Assembly (NCBI GenBank): GCA_033063855.1
Contig: CP093831.1
Location: 10,602,001 to 10,666,000 of the forward strand
DNA length: 64,000 nt
Direction of reading: 5' to 3'
Origin: Smittia aterrima
Taxonomy: Eukaryota; Arthropoda; Insecta; Diptera; Chironomidae
The notes beneath the pieces are model-generated. The model saw nothing but the letters and a program-made list of their open reading frames with translations. It searched no databases and was not told where the DNA came from. How positions within the stretch are numbered: the stretch's first letter is position 1; each line of letters starts with the position of its first letter. Below are positions 35,532 through 46,999 of this stretch, one piece after another. The translations under genes were made by a program, and so were the position numbers.

Positions 35532-36968
35532 TCACGTTGAGCAGCCGATATCATATTTGCAAATAGCATCAAAGAGGTTTCCGCCAAGTCGGGAAGCTAA
35601 GAATTTGTTCTAATAGGAAAAATAAAATTTCAATTATTCTTTCGTGAGAAATACTTTCACTGTTACCTTGATGACTGCAAGTTTAAGCGACTCACACTTA
35701 AATATTGAATTAAGGTTCGTGTGGAGACTTCTTCCCATTCCTTCAATGACGATAAGATCGACTTTGTATTGCAACATTGTTTCAACAAGATCTCTAAATA
35801 ATAAAAAATTTAATGATAGATCCCTTGATGATGGCTTTGAACTTACCCATCAATGTCGAGGAAGTTCAAACAACAACCTTTCTGACCAGATTCTTTTACA
35901 ACCAGACTTTTATTTTTAAGGCATGACTTGATAATAGAACAGCTCTCAGCGATTTCTCCAACAATTTCCGTTAACTCACGACATGTGACGTCGTTGAGAC
36001 TTGGCTCTGAGTTTGCACATAAAATCACTTTGGTTTCTCGTCGTAACAGTTCCCTGACAAATGGAATCACGCCTAACACGATATCAACCCCAGAATTATC
36101 GCAGAAGAAAGCAGTACAGCTATGAGGCTCCTAAAAGTGATAAAAAAAAGTAAATCGATCAGTTTTAACTTCATTAAAGATTAATTACCTTTTCCAGTCT
36201 TATCATGAATTGATCAAACGAGTCAATTAGCCACGGTCGTGATGGAATTTTCTCTAGTGCATCATTTAATCCAAAACTTTGATTTTCATTTAAAATCTCT
36301 TGTACTGCAGTCGCCCCTGAGTCGAAAATGTTACCAGCGAGAACTCCGCGAAAGAGTTCAAACCATCGTTGACTTTCGTCCTTGATTTGATCGATTTCTG
36401 TTAATCTCGCACTTAAAGCTTTTATGGCTTGAGCATTCTCGAACTTTTTCTGACTTTTATAAACGTCATGGAATCCAAATTTCTTGAGAAGCTCCTCGTT
36501 TAGCTCTAAAAGTAATCGTACGCTAAGAAAATTTGTTGTGCTGTAAAAGAAAGTTTTTAAATGAAAATAAAAATATTTAAAATTATCCAAGTTCTTACTT
36601 GTTTATCATTTCGTCGACCTTCTGTGAATATTCATTTTTGTACTTTTCAACCCGAAGCTGACAATCTTCGCTCTGCTCGCCGCATTCCGCTGAGGCTTGA
36701 GACGAAAACTTTATTATCAAAATAGGAAGTTGCTTAGCCCAAAACGCTTTGGCGACCTCATCTACGATTAGAAACAGTTATCATTGTTTGATCAACGTCC
36801 AAGATAATCTATGTTCACTAAATAGAACGAATTGATAAGATATCACAAAAAGAAAATAACTTTTCCCTTTGTGATTTCCTAATCATCTGTCTTACCTTCA
36901 TTCAAATTGATTTCAAATGATTCCTTATAGGCGTCGATATCTACGAAGCAGCCGATTTTTGAATACAT
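35532..36968 (-). CDS. DUF89 4'-phosphopantetheine phosphatase (PANK4 C-terminal-like), copy 3, intact
   Basis: Six exons (36896-36968, 36599-36761, 36189-36540, 35847-36130, 35667-35793, 35532-35609) encode 358 residues. It matches the C-terminal domain of animal PANK4 and the stand-alone fly protein CG5828; no kinase domain is present. Family marks are GVLAGNIFDSGATAV, PRPWLID-type SRPWLIDSF, the metal-site CDNSGVDIVLGVIPFVREL, ANSEPSLNDVT, VIEGMGRSLHTN and CESLKLAVIK. The enzyme family removes phosphate from 4'-phosphopantetheine and its oxidised forms, limiting CoA synthesis from damaged intermediates. The last exon ends NKFLASRLGG...GCST. It is the only complete copy in the window and probably the ancestral one, at the edge of the array. 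It is divergent to the UBL4A-like gene. Confidence 0.92.
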
Positions 36969-37262
36969 TTCCTAAAATAATTTAACACTGATTTCTCACT
37001 AAATTTTGATAAAAAAAAAACAACAAACGACATATGATGACGGATTATTATTGTTCGGAGTACTGTTCAATCCGAACAACTTTAATTTGACGGAACATCG
37101 GATTTTAAAGGAAATAATTTTAAATTTATACAAAATTTAAATTTGTTTTGTATTAAATATAAAATGTATTTTATACATAAATTATAAATTTTATATAAAA
37201 TATATAATTCCTTGAAAATTCCAGCAACCTAATTCGACATTTTTAAATAAACAGATAAAATC
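36969..37262. promoter_or_regulatory. Shared divergent promoter region
   Basis: 294 bp separate the starts of the phosphatase (minus) and the UBL4A-like gene (plus). The interval contains a 9-bp perfect inverted repeat, TTGTTCGGA at 37051-37059 and TCCGAACAA at 37071-37079, and an AT-rich stretch with TTTTATATAAAATATATAA near 37187-37206. Bidirectional control is an inference from the spacing. Confidence 0.5.
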
Positions 37263-37718
37263 ATGAAACTCTTCTGCAAAGAACTGAAAGGCAATGAAAT
37301 AACATTGAATGGAATCAACGATGAGACTCCAATCAGCGAAGTTAAAAAGCAAATCGAAGATCAATTGAATATTCCAGGTAGAGCATTTATTTTTATCCAT
37401 TTCACGAATTTCGATTTCAACTTTATTTTAGTTTCCCAACAAAAACTTCTGTACCTCGGAAAAATATTGCAAGATGCATCTAAAGTGAAGGATTATAAAA
37501 TCCAGGACAACGCAAAGTTAATGCTGACGCGAGTCCCGAAGCCAGATCTCAAAAAACTCCTTTACGCGAATTTCTCGCGGTTTTATGACAGCGAAACCGC
37601 GAATCAAATGGCAAGCTTCTTCGTGGAGAACATGAAGCAGAAACTAAATGATTATTCTCTCGATGACTTGGACAGACTGGTTGAAAGCTTTGGCGGATCG
37701 GAACCTGTAACCAACTGA
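37263..37718 (+). CDS. UBL4A: UBL4A/GET5-like ubiquitin-like protein
   Basis: Two exons, 37263-37377 and 37432-37718, encode 133 residues; the 54-bp intron (37378-37431) keeps the frame open, so an unspliced reading is also possible but would insert 18 unrelated residues. The N-terminal half is a ubiquitin-like fold (MKLFCKELKGNEITL, QQKLLYLGKILQD). The C-terminus LDDLDRLVESFGGSEPV matches the Tugs/C-terminal helix of UBL4A (LDDIERLASRF). UBL4A works with BAG6 and GET4 in delivering tail-anchored membrane proteins to the GET pathway and in quality control. AATAAA lies at 37723-37728. Confidence 0.82.
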   Translation: MKLFCKELKGNEITLNGINDETPISEVKKQIEDQLNIPGRAFIFIHFTNFDFNFILVSQQKLLYLGKILQDASKVKDYKIQDNAKLMLTRVPKPDLKKLLYANFSRFYDSETANQMASFFVENMKQKLNDYSLDDLDRLVESFGGSEPVTN

Positions 37719-37996
37719 CTCAAATAAAATATCCATTTCATGTTTTGAAGGCTTTGTTAATGATTTATTCTTTCTCTCTTTGACACTTGGCGTGCAACTA
37801 AACATAAATTAAAGTTCAACGTTAAGGGAAATGCGATTAGCTTTTATTTTTTTTGTTGATCATCTCTTGATCTTTCTTAAATGTTCACTAAAATTTTACA
37901 ACTAACACGAGAGAAAGAGAGGCTTAAAAAATTGATAATAAACTTGGTTTTGTGATTCATTGCGTAGAAAATAAAGGGCGGCGAACGCTGATAAAC

Positions 37997-40900
37997 TTAG
38001 CTCGACTGAGTTCCATTGATGAGTTCATCACAAATCTTAACGAGCTCAGAGTTTTCTTTAGATTTTTGTATCAGCTGCTCGTTGACGGATGCTCGCGAAA
38101 TTTCCTCCTTCTTCAATTGCGCTTTCAACTTTGTCACATCAGCATGATGATTGCGGTTCATGTCAGCTAGAGACGTGTTGGCACTAAAAAATCAAGAAGA
38201 TTATTAAGAATTCATTGAAATTATAAAGAATTCTTACATCTCAAGCTGAGCCATGGCATGTGACTTCATCTTGTCGTATCGAACTTCCTGCATTTTCAAA
38301 TTTTCTGTAAGTGTCTTTCGATCTTGAAGAATACTTTCTTCACGGTCCTTAAGCTCAAGAGCAACCTGTTTTGTTCGCTCGTATTTTCTGTAAATAAAAT
38401 GGAAAATAAATTGTCAACTTCAAGGCAAACATCAAGAAAAACCTACGCGTGCAAATCAGAAAACGTTGTCTCCAACGAAGCCAAATGGTGTGCATTTTGT
38501 TCGCTATCGTGTTTCAGGTCCTGGCACTTCTTTTCATATGAAAGCACAATCTGCTCTTTCTCCGCGATAAGCTCTGAGATAGCTTTCTCGTATGCTTCAA
38601 CAACGCCACTAAAATAATAAAGCCATAAATTTGGGAAATCATCATACAAACTGGATTGACTTACTTCATTTTGGCAATCTGCTTATCTTTCTCGCTGATT
38701 CTCTTCAGTAGTGTTTCTTCACGCATATCAGCTTCTTTCTTTGCTTCTGCCATTTTCAAGTTGTTTCCGTTTTCTTCGTTATGATGCGAGCTAAAACAAA
38801 TTAAGTTCTTGTTAGTTTCGCAATCACGAGATCAATGTTGTTGACTACTGACCTTAATTTAGTTTCTTCGTTTAATTCTGAGGTTTTGTTTTCAATGTTG
38901 ATATCCTTCATTATATCCACACTAATGCTCATTTCATTGTTTATTTGCGAAAGCTGTTCCTTTGAATGCTCTCTGTTGCACTCGAGGCTGCTGTTTGGTG
39001 AAGGGTCCTGAGGGAGTTCTGGAATCTTCAATTCGAAATCGGCAACGTAGTCGTCTTCCTCTCTTGTCGTAGCCAAAATAGTTGTGTTGACTTGAACTGG
39101 CTTGTTAAGCAATGGATCGAACTTCAAGAGAAGTGAGTCACGCTCAAATGTTGACTGTCGTTGTTTGGCTGATCCAAAGCCTTGAAGATAATCCAAGTCA
39201 GACTCGCCGAAACTGTCTGCAATTAGAAATTGTTCACATGAGTCACCAATATAAACATCTGAATATTAAATTCCACTAAAGAGAACTTCTCGTACGTTTT
39301 CGAAATAAATTAATCGAAATCTTAAGTAAGAACACAGGAAAAACTAACTTAATCACAAAAACATAAACACAACTCCAAAGCAGTCGCCGTAAACAACTTT
39401 AAGCAAATTAATTTCTACTCCACGCTCGTCGATCTTTCATCGAAAAAATGTTTAATTTCTTCCTCTCTCCAAAAATATTTCAAGAAAGTGACGTATAAGT
39501 TTTTTTTTTCCTCTTTCGCGTTTCTTTTTACTCAGCGACAACAACACAACCCACAGTCACACACACTTGAGGGAATATATCTCCAGCACTTTGTTAGTAT
39601 TAGTTGAATGCACTTTTCTCTTCGTTTACACAAAATTTTCAATATCTTACATGAGCTGCCACATGCACTAAACTCCTCGTTGCTGTAGCCATCGTTAGGC
39701 TGCTTGAATACTGGGGCGGACGGCATCTTGAACTCAACATCGAACTGGCTCTCCATCTTATTGACAAAGACATTCTCGTCTAGTTTCTTAATTTCTGGAG
39801 ATTTAGGTTTCGCTAGCTCAGAGTCAGTTGATTGAGGATTAGCTGCAGGAATCTCAGTTTGAGAGATTGAAGGAACATCAGGGGAATTCTCATAATCCTT
39901 CGGCTCATCTTCATGCTCGTACGAGACACGTTCATCAATATTTCTGTAGACTATTTCCGGTTCTTGTGGCAAAGGTTCCGGTTCCGTTAAATCTTCTTTA
40001 GGAGCTTCAACAGGAACTGGCAAAGGTTGAGGTTCTACTTGAGTTGGGCTTTCAGTAAATTGGCCACAAGCATCCAAATCCGGATGAGAAATTTCAGCGA
40101 CAGTAAATGATGCTTCTTCACTTGCTGGTTCTTGAGTATTTTGAACTTCTTCTTTCAATTCAGGCGATTTGATTACTTCTTCGACAGTAACTGGCTCCTC
40201 AACTTCAATGTTAGTTGGAGTTTTGTCGAGTTCTTCGTTATCGCCATTGCTCTCTAATAAGACTTGAGTCTCGTTCTTGATCGATTTCTCTTCAACATTC
40301 TGTTTGGAAACGTCATCGCACTCGAATGTTGCGTTGCCGTCAGTTGCCAAAATCTCTGTCGAATTTGCATCGAACGTTGCGTTTGCAGTTTCAGCCAACG
40401 TGTCATTCTTATTTTGTTCGACATTCACAGTCGTGTTTAAATTCGTTTCTTCAACGACTGCAGATCGATTACTCAAGTCACTGAAAGATCGACACTCCAC
40501 GAACATCTCTTCATCGTCAGAAAACGTGGCATTGCGACTTTCACAGTCTCCTGAACAAAATCATAAACGAAATCATAAAAACTCAAAATCTCTAGCAAAA
40601 GAAAGAAAAGTTTTTCGAAGAAATTATCTCACCGGAGCTCTCTAAGCCTAAGTTATTCAATCCGTTAGTTAGAAAACTTAAATTGACTTCAGGTTTGTCA
40701 ACTGCCAGCTGTTGTCTGGGATAGTTTGGTACTGAAACATAAAACGAATGAGTCAAAGCAAACAATTTTACAATGCAGTTGACTTACGAATGTCGAGTGT
40801 GGAATCGAGCTCTAAATCAGACGAGTCTAGCTTCTTAATCTGATCTTTCTTTAAAGGTTTTGGCGTTGATGTGCTATTTGATACTTCGACTTTAGGCGGA

Positions 40901-41275
40901 AGCTTTGATGATGTATCAGATGCGATCTCGCTCAACGATTTGGGATTGAAATTTTCTAAAAGCAGAACGGAATGAAATTTTCTGTTAGAACTCTAAACAA
41001 TTATTATTCTTACCTTTGGAGTTGTCGTGTTTCTCTTCTGAAATTAACCCCGCTGAGATGTTGTTCTTTAGCGGCGATTGCTGTGATGGTGACATCCAAG
41101 GACAAATAGAAGAGAAATTGAATTTTTTATTAAGAGGAAGATCAACGAGAAAGTAGTGCAAGGAAATGACGGCGACTCGAAGGGCGAACATTAAAAAACT
41201 GAAAATTTGGCTTGGAACCTTTAATATAGAAAACTTTCGGACGTGTCTAATGATTTTTGAAAAATATTCCTTCAT
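37997..41275 (-). CDS. tacc: TACC, transforming acidic coiled-coil protein
   Basis: About nine exons. Clear ones are 41014-41275, about 40790-40958, 40634-40732, 39657-40551, 38868-39217 and several short coiled-coil exons between 37997 and 38790. The N-terminal half is acidic and low complexity (EPLPQEPEIVYRNIDERVSY). A conserved block QSTFERDSLLLKFDPLLNKPV precedes the C-terminal TACC coiled coil (SGVVEAYEKAISELIAEKEQ, YERTKQVALELKDREESIL), which ends LVKICDELINGTQSS. TACC proteins bind Aurora A, XMAP215/Msps and centrosomes and stabilise spindle microtubules. The first ATG adds a hydrophobic segment not usual for TACC; an alternative start is at MSPSQQSPL (41096). AATAAA on the coding strand is near 37965. 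Confidence 0.9.
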
Positions 41276-44200
41276 TGCGTTGATTAAGCTTGCTACGACT
41301 TAGACTGACCTCGTCAACACTTTTTATTTGGACGGTTTTCAAATTGGGTGACGAATGCTGCTTTGATCGAATAAATTTCGATATGAAATCCATTTTACAG
41401 CGTTTCAATTCGGTCTACACTAATAAACTGTCTATTGCGTTGATCGGAAGCGAAGCACCGTTAAGATTCTTTTGTTGAATGAGCAGCGAAATTTCTTTTT
41501 CGTTTAATTATTCTATTTAATAATAAACAGTCGATGCATACAAACAGAAACGCGAGAAGAAAGAAAACTGAGTGTAATTAACGAGAGCTACTGCGGGGAG
41601 GGAGAATATTTTGTCAAGGAAAATCATCCAATGTGACTTGCCAACATCGAAAAATCTGTTTATTTCCGTGCCATCGATTTAATCAAGACATTCAACTGTA
41701 GCGGGTGATAAAAATAAACGCTGAGAGAGGAAAATTTTCATGGCTGTGTCGCTCGCCTTCTTTTTTGTCTTAACGAAACACATGGCGAGCTAATGAGGAA
41801 TCACTCATGACTATCAACAAAAATAAAACATTTTTTTATCATCACCGCCTCACTGAATTCCAGACCTGTCTCTCTCGTTTCTACTCTCGTCAACTCTCCT
41901 CGATTTGAATATTTATGAGCTGACGAAATGTTCTTTGCCGATCGAAAATTGGCCGCGGCTTTAGTTTTTCAAATATTTGGCTTCAATAACTTGTAAAACT
42001 AGAACTCGTGTGAAAAAAAAACCGATGAGTAAGAGCGTGAGACCATGCATCGCTATCACAAACATTTAGTGCAGATTTTTCATCTTCAGAAAGTTAAAAA
42101 TAGTTTGCGCAAAACGCAGCGCTCAAGGATGGATTGTTCTTCTTTACCTACTGACAATTCCTTCACAGTTCTTTGACACTTTTAATATATTTCTGATTGC
42201 CTTTCAACGCTAAAACTATTGGAATTTTGATTTTTTTTTCTCTCCACAGGACGACTAAAGGATTTGCAATTTAGAACTAACAAAGGCGCATGATCAGTGA
42301 AAACTCAATCAAATTCAATCCAAACGTTATGATTCTCGCCTTGAAGTTGATGCCATATCAATCTGCTAATCAATTTTATATTGAAATTGATGAGAACTCA
42401 CCGACTCGCAGCAATTATTTTCCTTTGATTGCAGAACAACTCGATCCATTTTAAAATCTTGTAATTCTCTTCTTTATCTTTAGTCGATTCACTTTAAATT
42501 CGTATTCTTTCGATGAATCGATTGTTTGTCTTTAATTTAATTCTGTCAGCAGCAGTTGAGTTAGTTTATTTATTGTGTAAATTAACTTTATGCTTTCAAC
42601 TGTTTTTTATTCGAGGGTCTTGGAAACTTCAAATATTTCCGTTGAACAAGTTAGCATTTCAATACAACTTGTAAAATTAAAACGCTTTTGAAAAATTAAA
42701 GCGTTGCTTTACAAAGCAACTGGAAATGTTAAAATTTTAAATTTCAGCTTCGCGATATTTTACTAAAATAATTTTAGAATAGGAATGAGAATTTAAGGAC
42801 TATGATGAGAATTTCCTTAATTTTATTTAGTTTCCTTATATTTTTATTAAAAATCATTTAAAATCAAATTTTATTACTTTTGTCGGTTGAACAACGCCCA
42901 GAATTTTATTCTCGACTTAGGTCCAAAATATGAAAGATATTCTCAATAAAGTGGCGTCAGCATGAAGTCGCCTCAATTATCTTTGGATTTCAAAAATGTA
43001 TTGATTGACAGGAGATCACAAATTAAATTGTCATCGACAAATCCAAAATATTTTAGGCAAAATAAAAATTATAATTGCATGCTAAATTATTGGTAGATGT
43101 TATTTGGTAGATTAGTAATTAATTTTTATTTTATCGTCTCTTTAAAACACTTTATTCGATCAAGAATTGAAATTACTTTTGTTGGCGATATTTCCATCTG
43201 CTGTTTGACATGAAGAAGAAGGCAAAACGAAAAGAAACTTGGCTGAAGAGGATTACACATTTTTGTCGTTTTATCGTGTAATCAGAAACCCCTCTTGACA
43301 TATTTTCGGTGGGCAAACCGCTGTCGGTTAGAAAGTGCTAATATTTTATAACGAGAGGTTATTGAGCACGCTCAATAATTATAGATTGATTGCGATAAGT
43401 CGTTTGGCTTGCGCGAAACTGCGGTAAGAAGCTCAGGCATGTGCAATTTAATTGTCGTTTACGTTATGCGATCGATTCAGTGGCAATTTAATGAATTGTT
43501 CCCTTCCGTTGTCTAATTAGCAAGATGCACTTTCCGAAACAATTTTAAATATGCGAATTTTAATTTTCGTTTTTTCGACTTTCGTTTCGCCGTCGAACGA
43601 CCAGAACCAGCTTTTCCCGCTGTCTCACGATAAATTATGCTTCACTCGGCAAATTTTAAGAAGTTGTACAACTCTCCGGTATCTAGATGTTGTTATGTAA
43701 TCGATGAAGAACAATCACGAGTTGTCGGAGAGGTGCCACCCGTCTATCAAAAGTTTACGAGGGAAACATGAAAGTTTTGATCTTGACGAGTGATGATAGC
43801 GAAATGAATATTTTGGGTTCAACGAATTCTTGTGATTGCTTGTGATTTCTGAAGTCCAAGAATACGAATTCCTACGTTTCAACATAAATTTTATATTTTT
43901 CTAAATTATGAACGAGCCGAATAGCAGCGGCGAGAAAATCTTGTAATTGCGTGTTCATTTCATAAACGATCTTTTCTCTCTTGGATTCAGAATTTATTCC
44001 GAAGAGATTCTAGACGATACTGCATAAATATTTCATTAAACAAGCAAATTCCTTCCTTATCATGTCCGAGCATTCATTCAGTCCGCGCTTATATGGCGCG
44101 CGTTATAAGAGAATCCAAATATTTTGATAAAATCCATTAGACTCGCTTTTGCTTTTGCTTATCATGCGAATCTGAAATCACGAAACCAATAAAACAACAT

Positions 44201-46999
44201 TCAACAGAGAATTCACGTGATGATCGCATCATGTGCTGTGATTCTTTAAGAAGATAAATTAAAACACAATTCGCCTTGGAGATTCCGCAGAATTATTCAA
44301 TCTTCAAATCAGAGCAAAATTCGTTGTTTAGTCTGTGAGAGGAGGAAATAAGTGTCGGAAAGAAAAAGTTTCCAGTTTCCGTTCATCTTTCCGCCTTCAT
44401 TGACTTTGCTTCGAGAGAACTCACTGATGCCTGACTTACGAATAATTGTAGATCCAAGAATTGGAAGTTTATTTTCCCCTGAGAATTCGCTTTTCCTAAG
44501 AAATTTCCAAAAGGAGCAGACGCAGATCAGACTGAGGAATTCTCAACAGGAAAGACGTGCGAGTGATTGCTCTCATTTCTAATTCATGACGTAAACAAAG
44601 CGCTCGATATAAGCTCGACATAAATTATTCTCCATGTTGTCGAATAAAAAATGTTTCAGGCGATGTTTTGAATAGCAAAGCGAGACGACGCCCCTATGAT
44701 CAATATATATTCATCAATAGTTCACAGCAATGGCTTCCGATTTTTCGTTCGTTCTTCTTCTCGCGATGCTCTCGAATTCGCTTGCGCAATTAATTTTTTT
44801 AATTTTAATTGAAAATAACTTTTTCTTTATTAGCTGCGCCAAGTTTCAGTTTACGGGATTTTTCTGAGTTTACACAAAAAAACAAAAACATTTTTTGAAA
44901 TCAATTCCACTCGAAGAAACGTAAAGTTTTTAATTTGAAGACGAACCATTGTAATTTTCTTATCAAAGCGACAGCTGAGAAGTTCAAAAGACTCTACAAG
45001 CACCTTCCTCTCGGGTTTTTCGTTTCCTCAAACTCACAAAAGGTTTTGCGTAACATGTTTTCTACTTTTCTTTTTTCGGGAATGAGAAATCAAAGAACTG
45101 TTATTTTAATTTGTTTTCACGGTCAGAGATTTATTTGAAATAATTCTTTTAGCGAACAAACGAAATCTTTAGAGTTTGTTGAGCCGTCAACTTCACCGTT
45201 TGATTTAGAATCGTTTGATTGTTGGGAAAACTTTCTTTTCGTGAAGATATCTTTCATGATATTTGATTAGTCCGAGATATTTTGACAATGAAGAATTAAA
45301 TATTTTAAATCATGTATCTGACTTCAAAATTAATGTTCACCAAACTGCATGATGAAGCATTGAACATAAACATTGCAATAATCTCAAGCTCCGCCTTCTC
45401 GTGTTGTCTCTTTCATTCAACATCGCTTCGTCTCATTTTTATGAAACAGACGAAGCCAAAAGCTCGAAAGCTTTCAAAGCTTTTTACATTTTTATCGTTA
45501 GACGACAGCTCGAGAATTATTTCTTCCATAAAACTTCAATCGTCTGAGACATAAGGAAAATGTTTGAACTTTATTGACATGGAAAATCGATTTTAGAAAA
45601 CTTTTGTTTTATCAGTTTTGCTTTGTAAATATTTCTCGATAAATATTTCTTTGTTTACTTTGTGTTATCTACATTTAGCTTCCTCTGTCCGTGAACAGCT
45701 TCCAGTTTGCCATTTGAAACGTCACACCTATCAACTGATATGAACAAGAAGAAAAGTCTGGAGCTGCCTTAAACGTTTTAACCTTTTTCACACTGTCAAC
45801 TGAATGAACGAATCAGCCAAAAAAGTAAAGAATGAAATAATTAAAAACCTCTTGAAGTTACCCTTAATCTTCTTCGAGAAATCAATTAAAAGTCGTCGTC
45901 GTTTTTTTTCGGATTTTCAATTTAAAGGTTTTTCTTTTTCTCTTCGCGCGCTGAAAAACACTTTAAATTGCTTTTTTCGATTTCTTAATCTCGCTCACTT
46001 TTATTGAAATTTCTTTAAAATGCTGTGGGATTCCTAATGTGAAATGAAATGCCAGGGAGACAGAGAGAGAAAGAATTGCGATTCTCATTTTAACACCCGA
46101 GAAAGAATAAAATAAATTTCATTTAAACATTAGACATTGTGTCGTTTCCCAAATCCTCGGCTACTGTTTTTATATTTTTATTTCTCAAGCCTTTAATTCT
46201 TGCAAAGACAACAGCAGCAACAGCAAAAGAAGAATCAGAGAGTGGGATTTGCGAATTGATAAAGAAGCGGAATTCCTCGGTTGTGTTTAAAATTGTTCTT
46301 GCAGCTCAGACGTTAATTTGCGCCAATGCAAAAGGTGAATGTTAAAGTGATTTAGATCGAGCGACAAATACTTATGAATCACTATTCTGAATGAAATGAA
46401 AGAAAACAGAATCTCGTTTAAAACCGAGCGCGTTTGCTGCTACTGAATTGCTTGCAAATATTTAAATTGAGATAAGCGGAATGTTCGGCTACGACGACGG
46501 AATATTTATGTTCACAGATGTTCACGAATCAAATCCGTGAGTGTCTTTCGAGATTGCCACAACAAAACTAGCGCAATTCGCAAACCTTTGTTAATTGATG
46601 GACTTCGCTGAGTACGTGCGAATTGGCAGCCTCTTTCAATTATTAAATTTGGCAACAACATCTGCTCGATTGAAGTTTCTCGATTCTGCCCTGAAAATTA
46701 AAATTATTTTTGATAATATTTTCAATGGCATCATTGTCTTGAGCAAATTTACATTTGGAAAACAATTTTATTTGCTCAAAAGATTAATTTTCGACGAAGC
46801 TTTTTTGATAACACGAGACTTTATCATATAAAAGCCTCTTCCGCACTTTTCGTTACAGCACAGATGCTGAGTCGCCTGAGGAGTCTTGTTAATTGATAAC
46901 TAATTGAACAAGAATGTGAATCAGCTTTTCCTTCAGAGCGAATCGACGTCGTGATCAATTAATATCGAGAAGAAAATCAAAATATTTTCGAGTATAAAG
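41276..46999. other. 5.7 kb without a supported gene
   Basis: Between divergent Tacc and SLC22. Open frames of up to 97 codons (for example at 44352-44582 and 46139-46345) lack an ATG, splice sites or motifs. Homopolymer-rich, AT-rich sequence. It may hold 5' UTR exons of Tacc or SLC22 and enhancers; no specific site is identified. Confidence 0.45.

Noticed and set aside
46139..46345. Signal-peptide-like open frame between Tacc and SLC22
   Set aside because: It begins with GTG, not ATG, and shows no promoter, intron or family signal.
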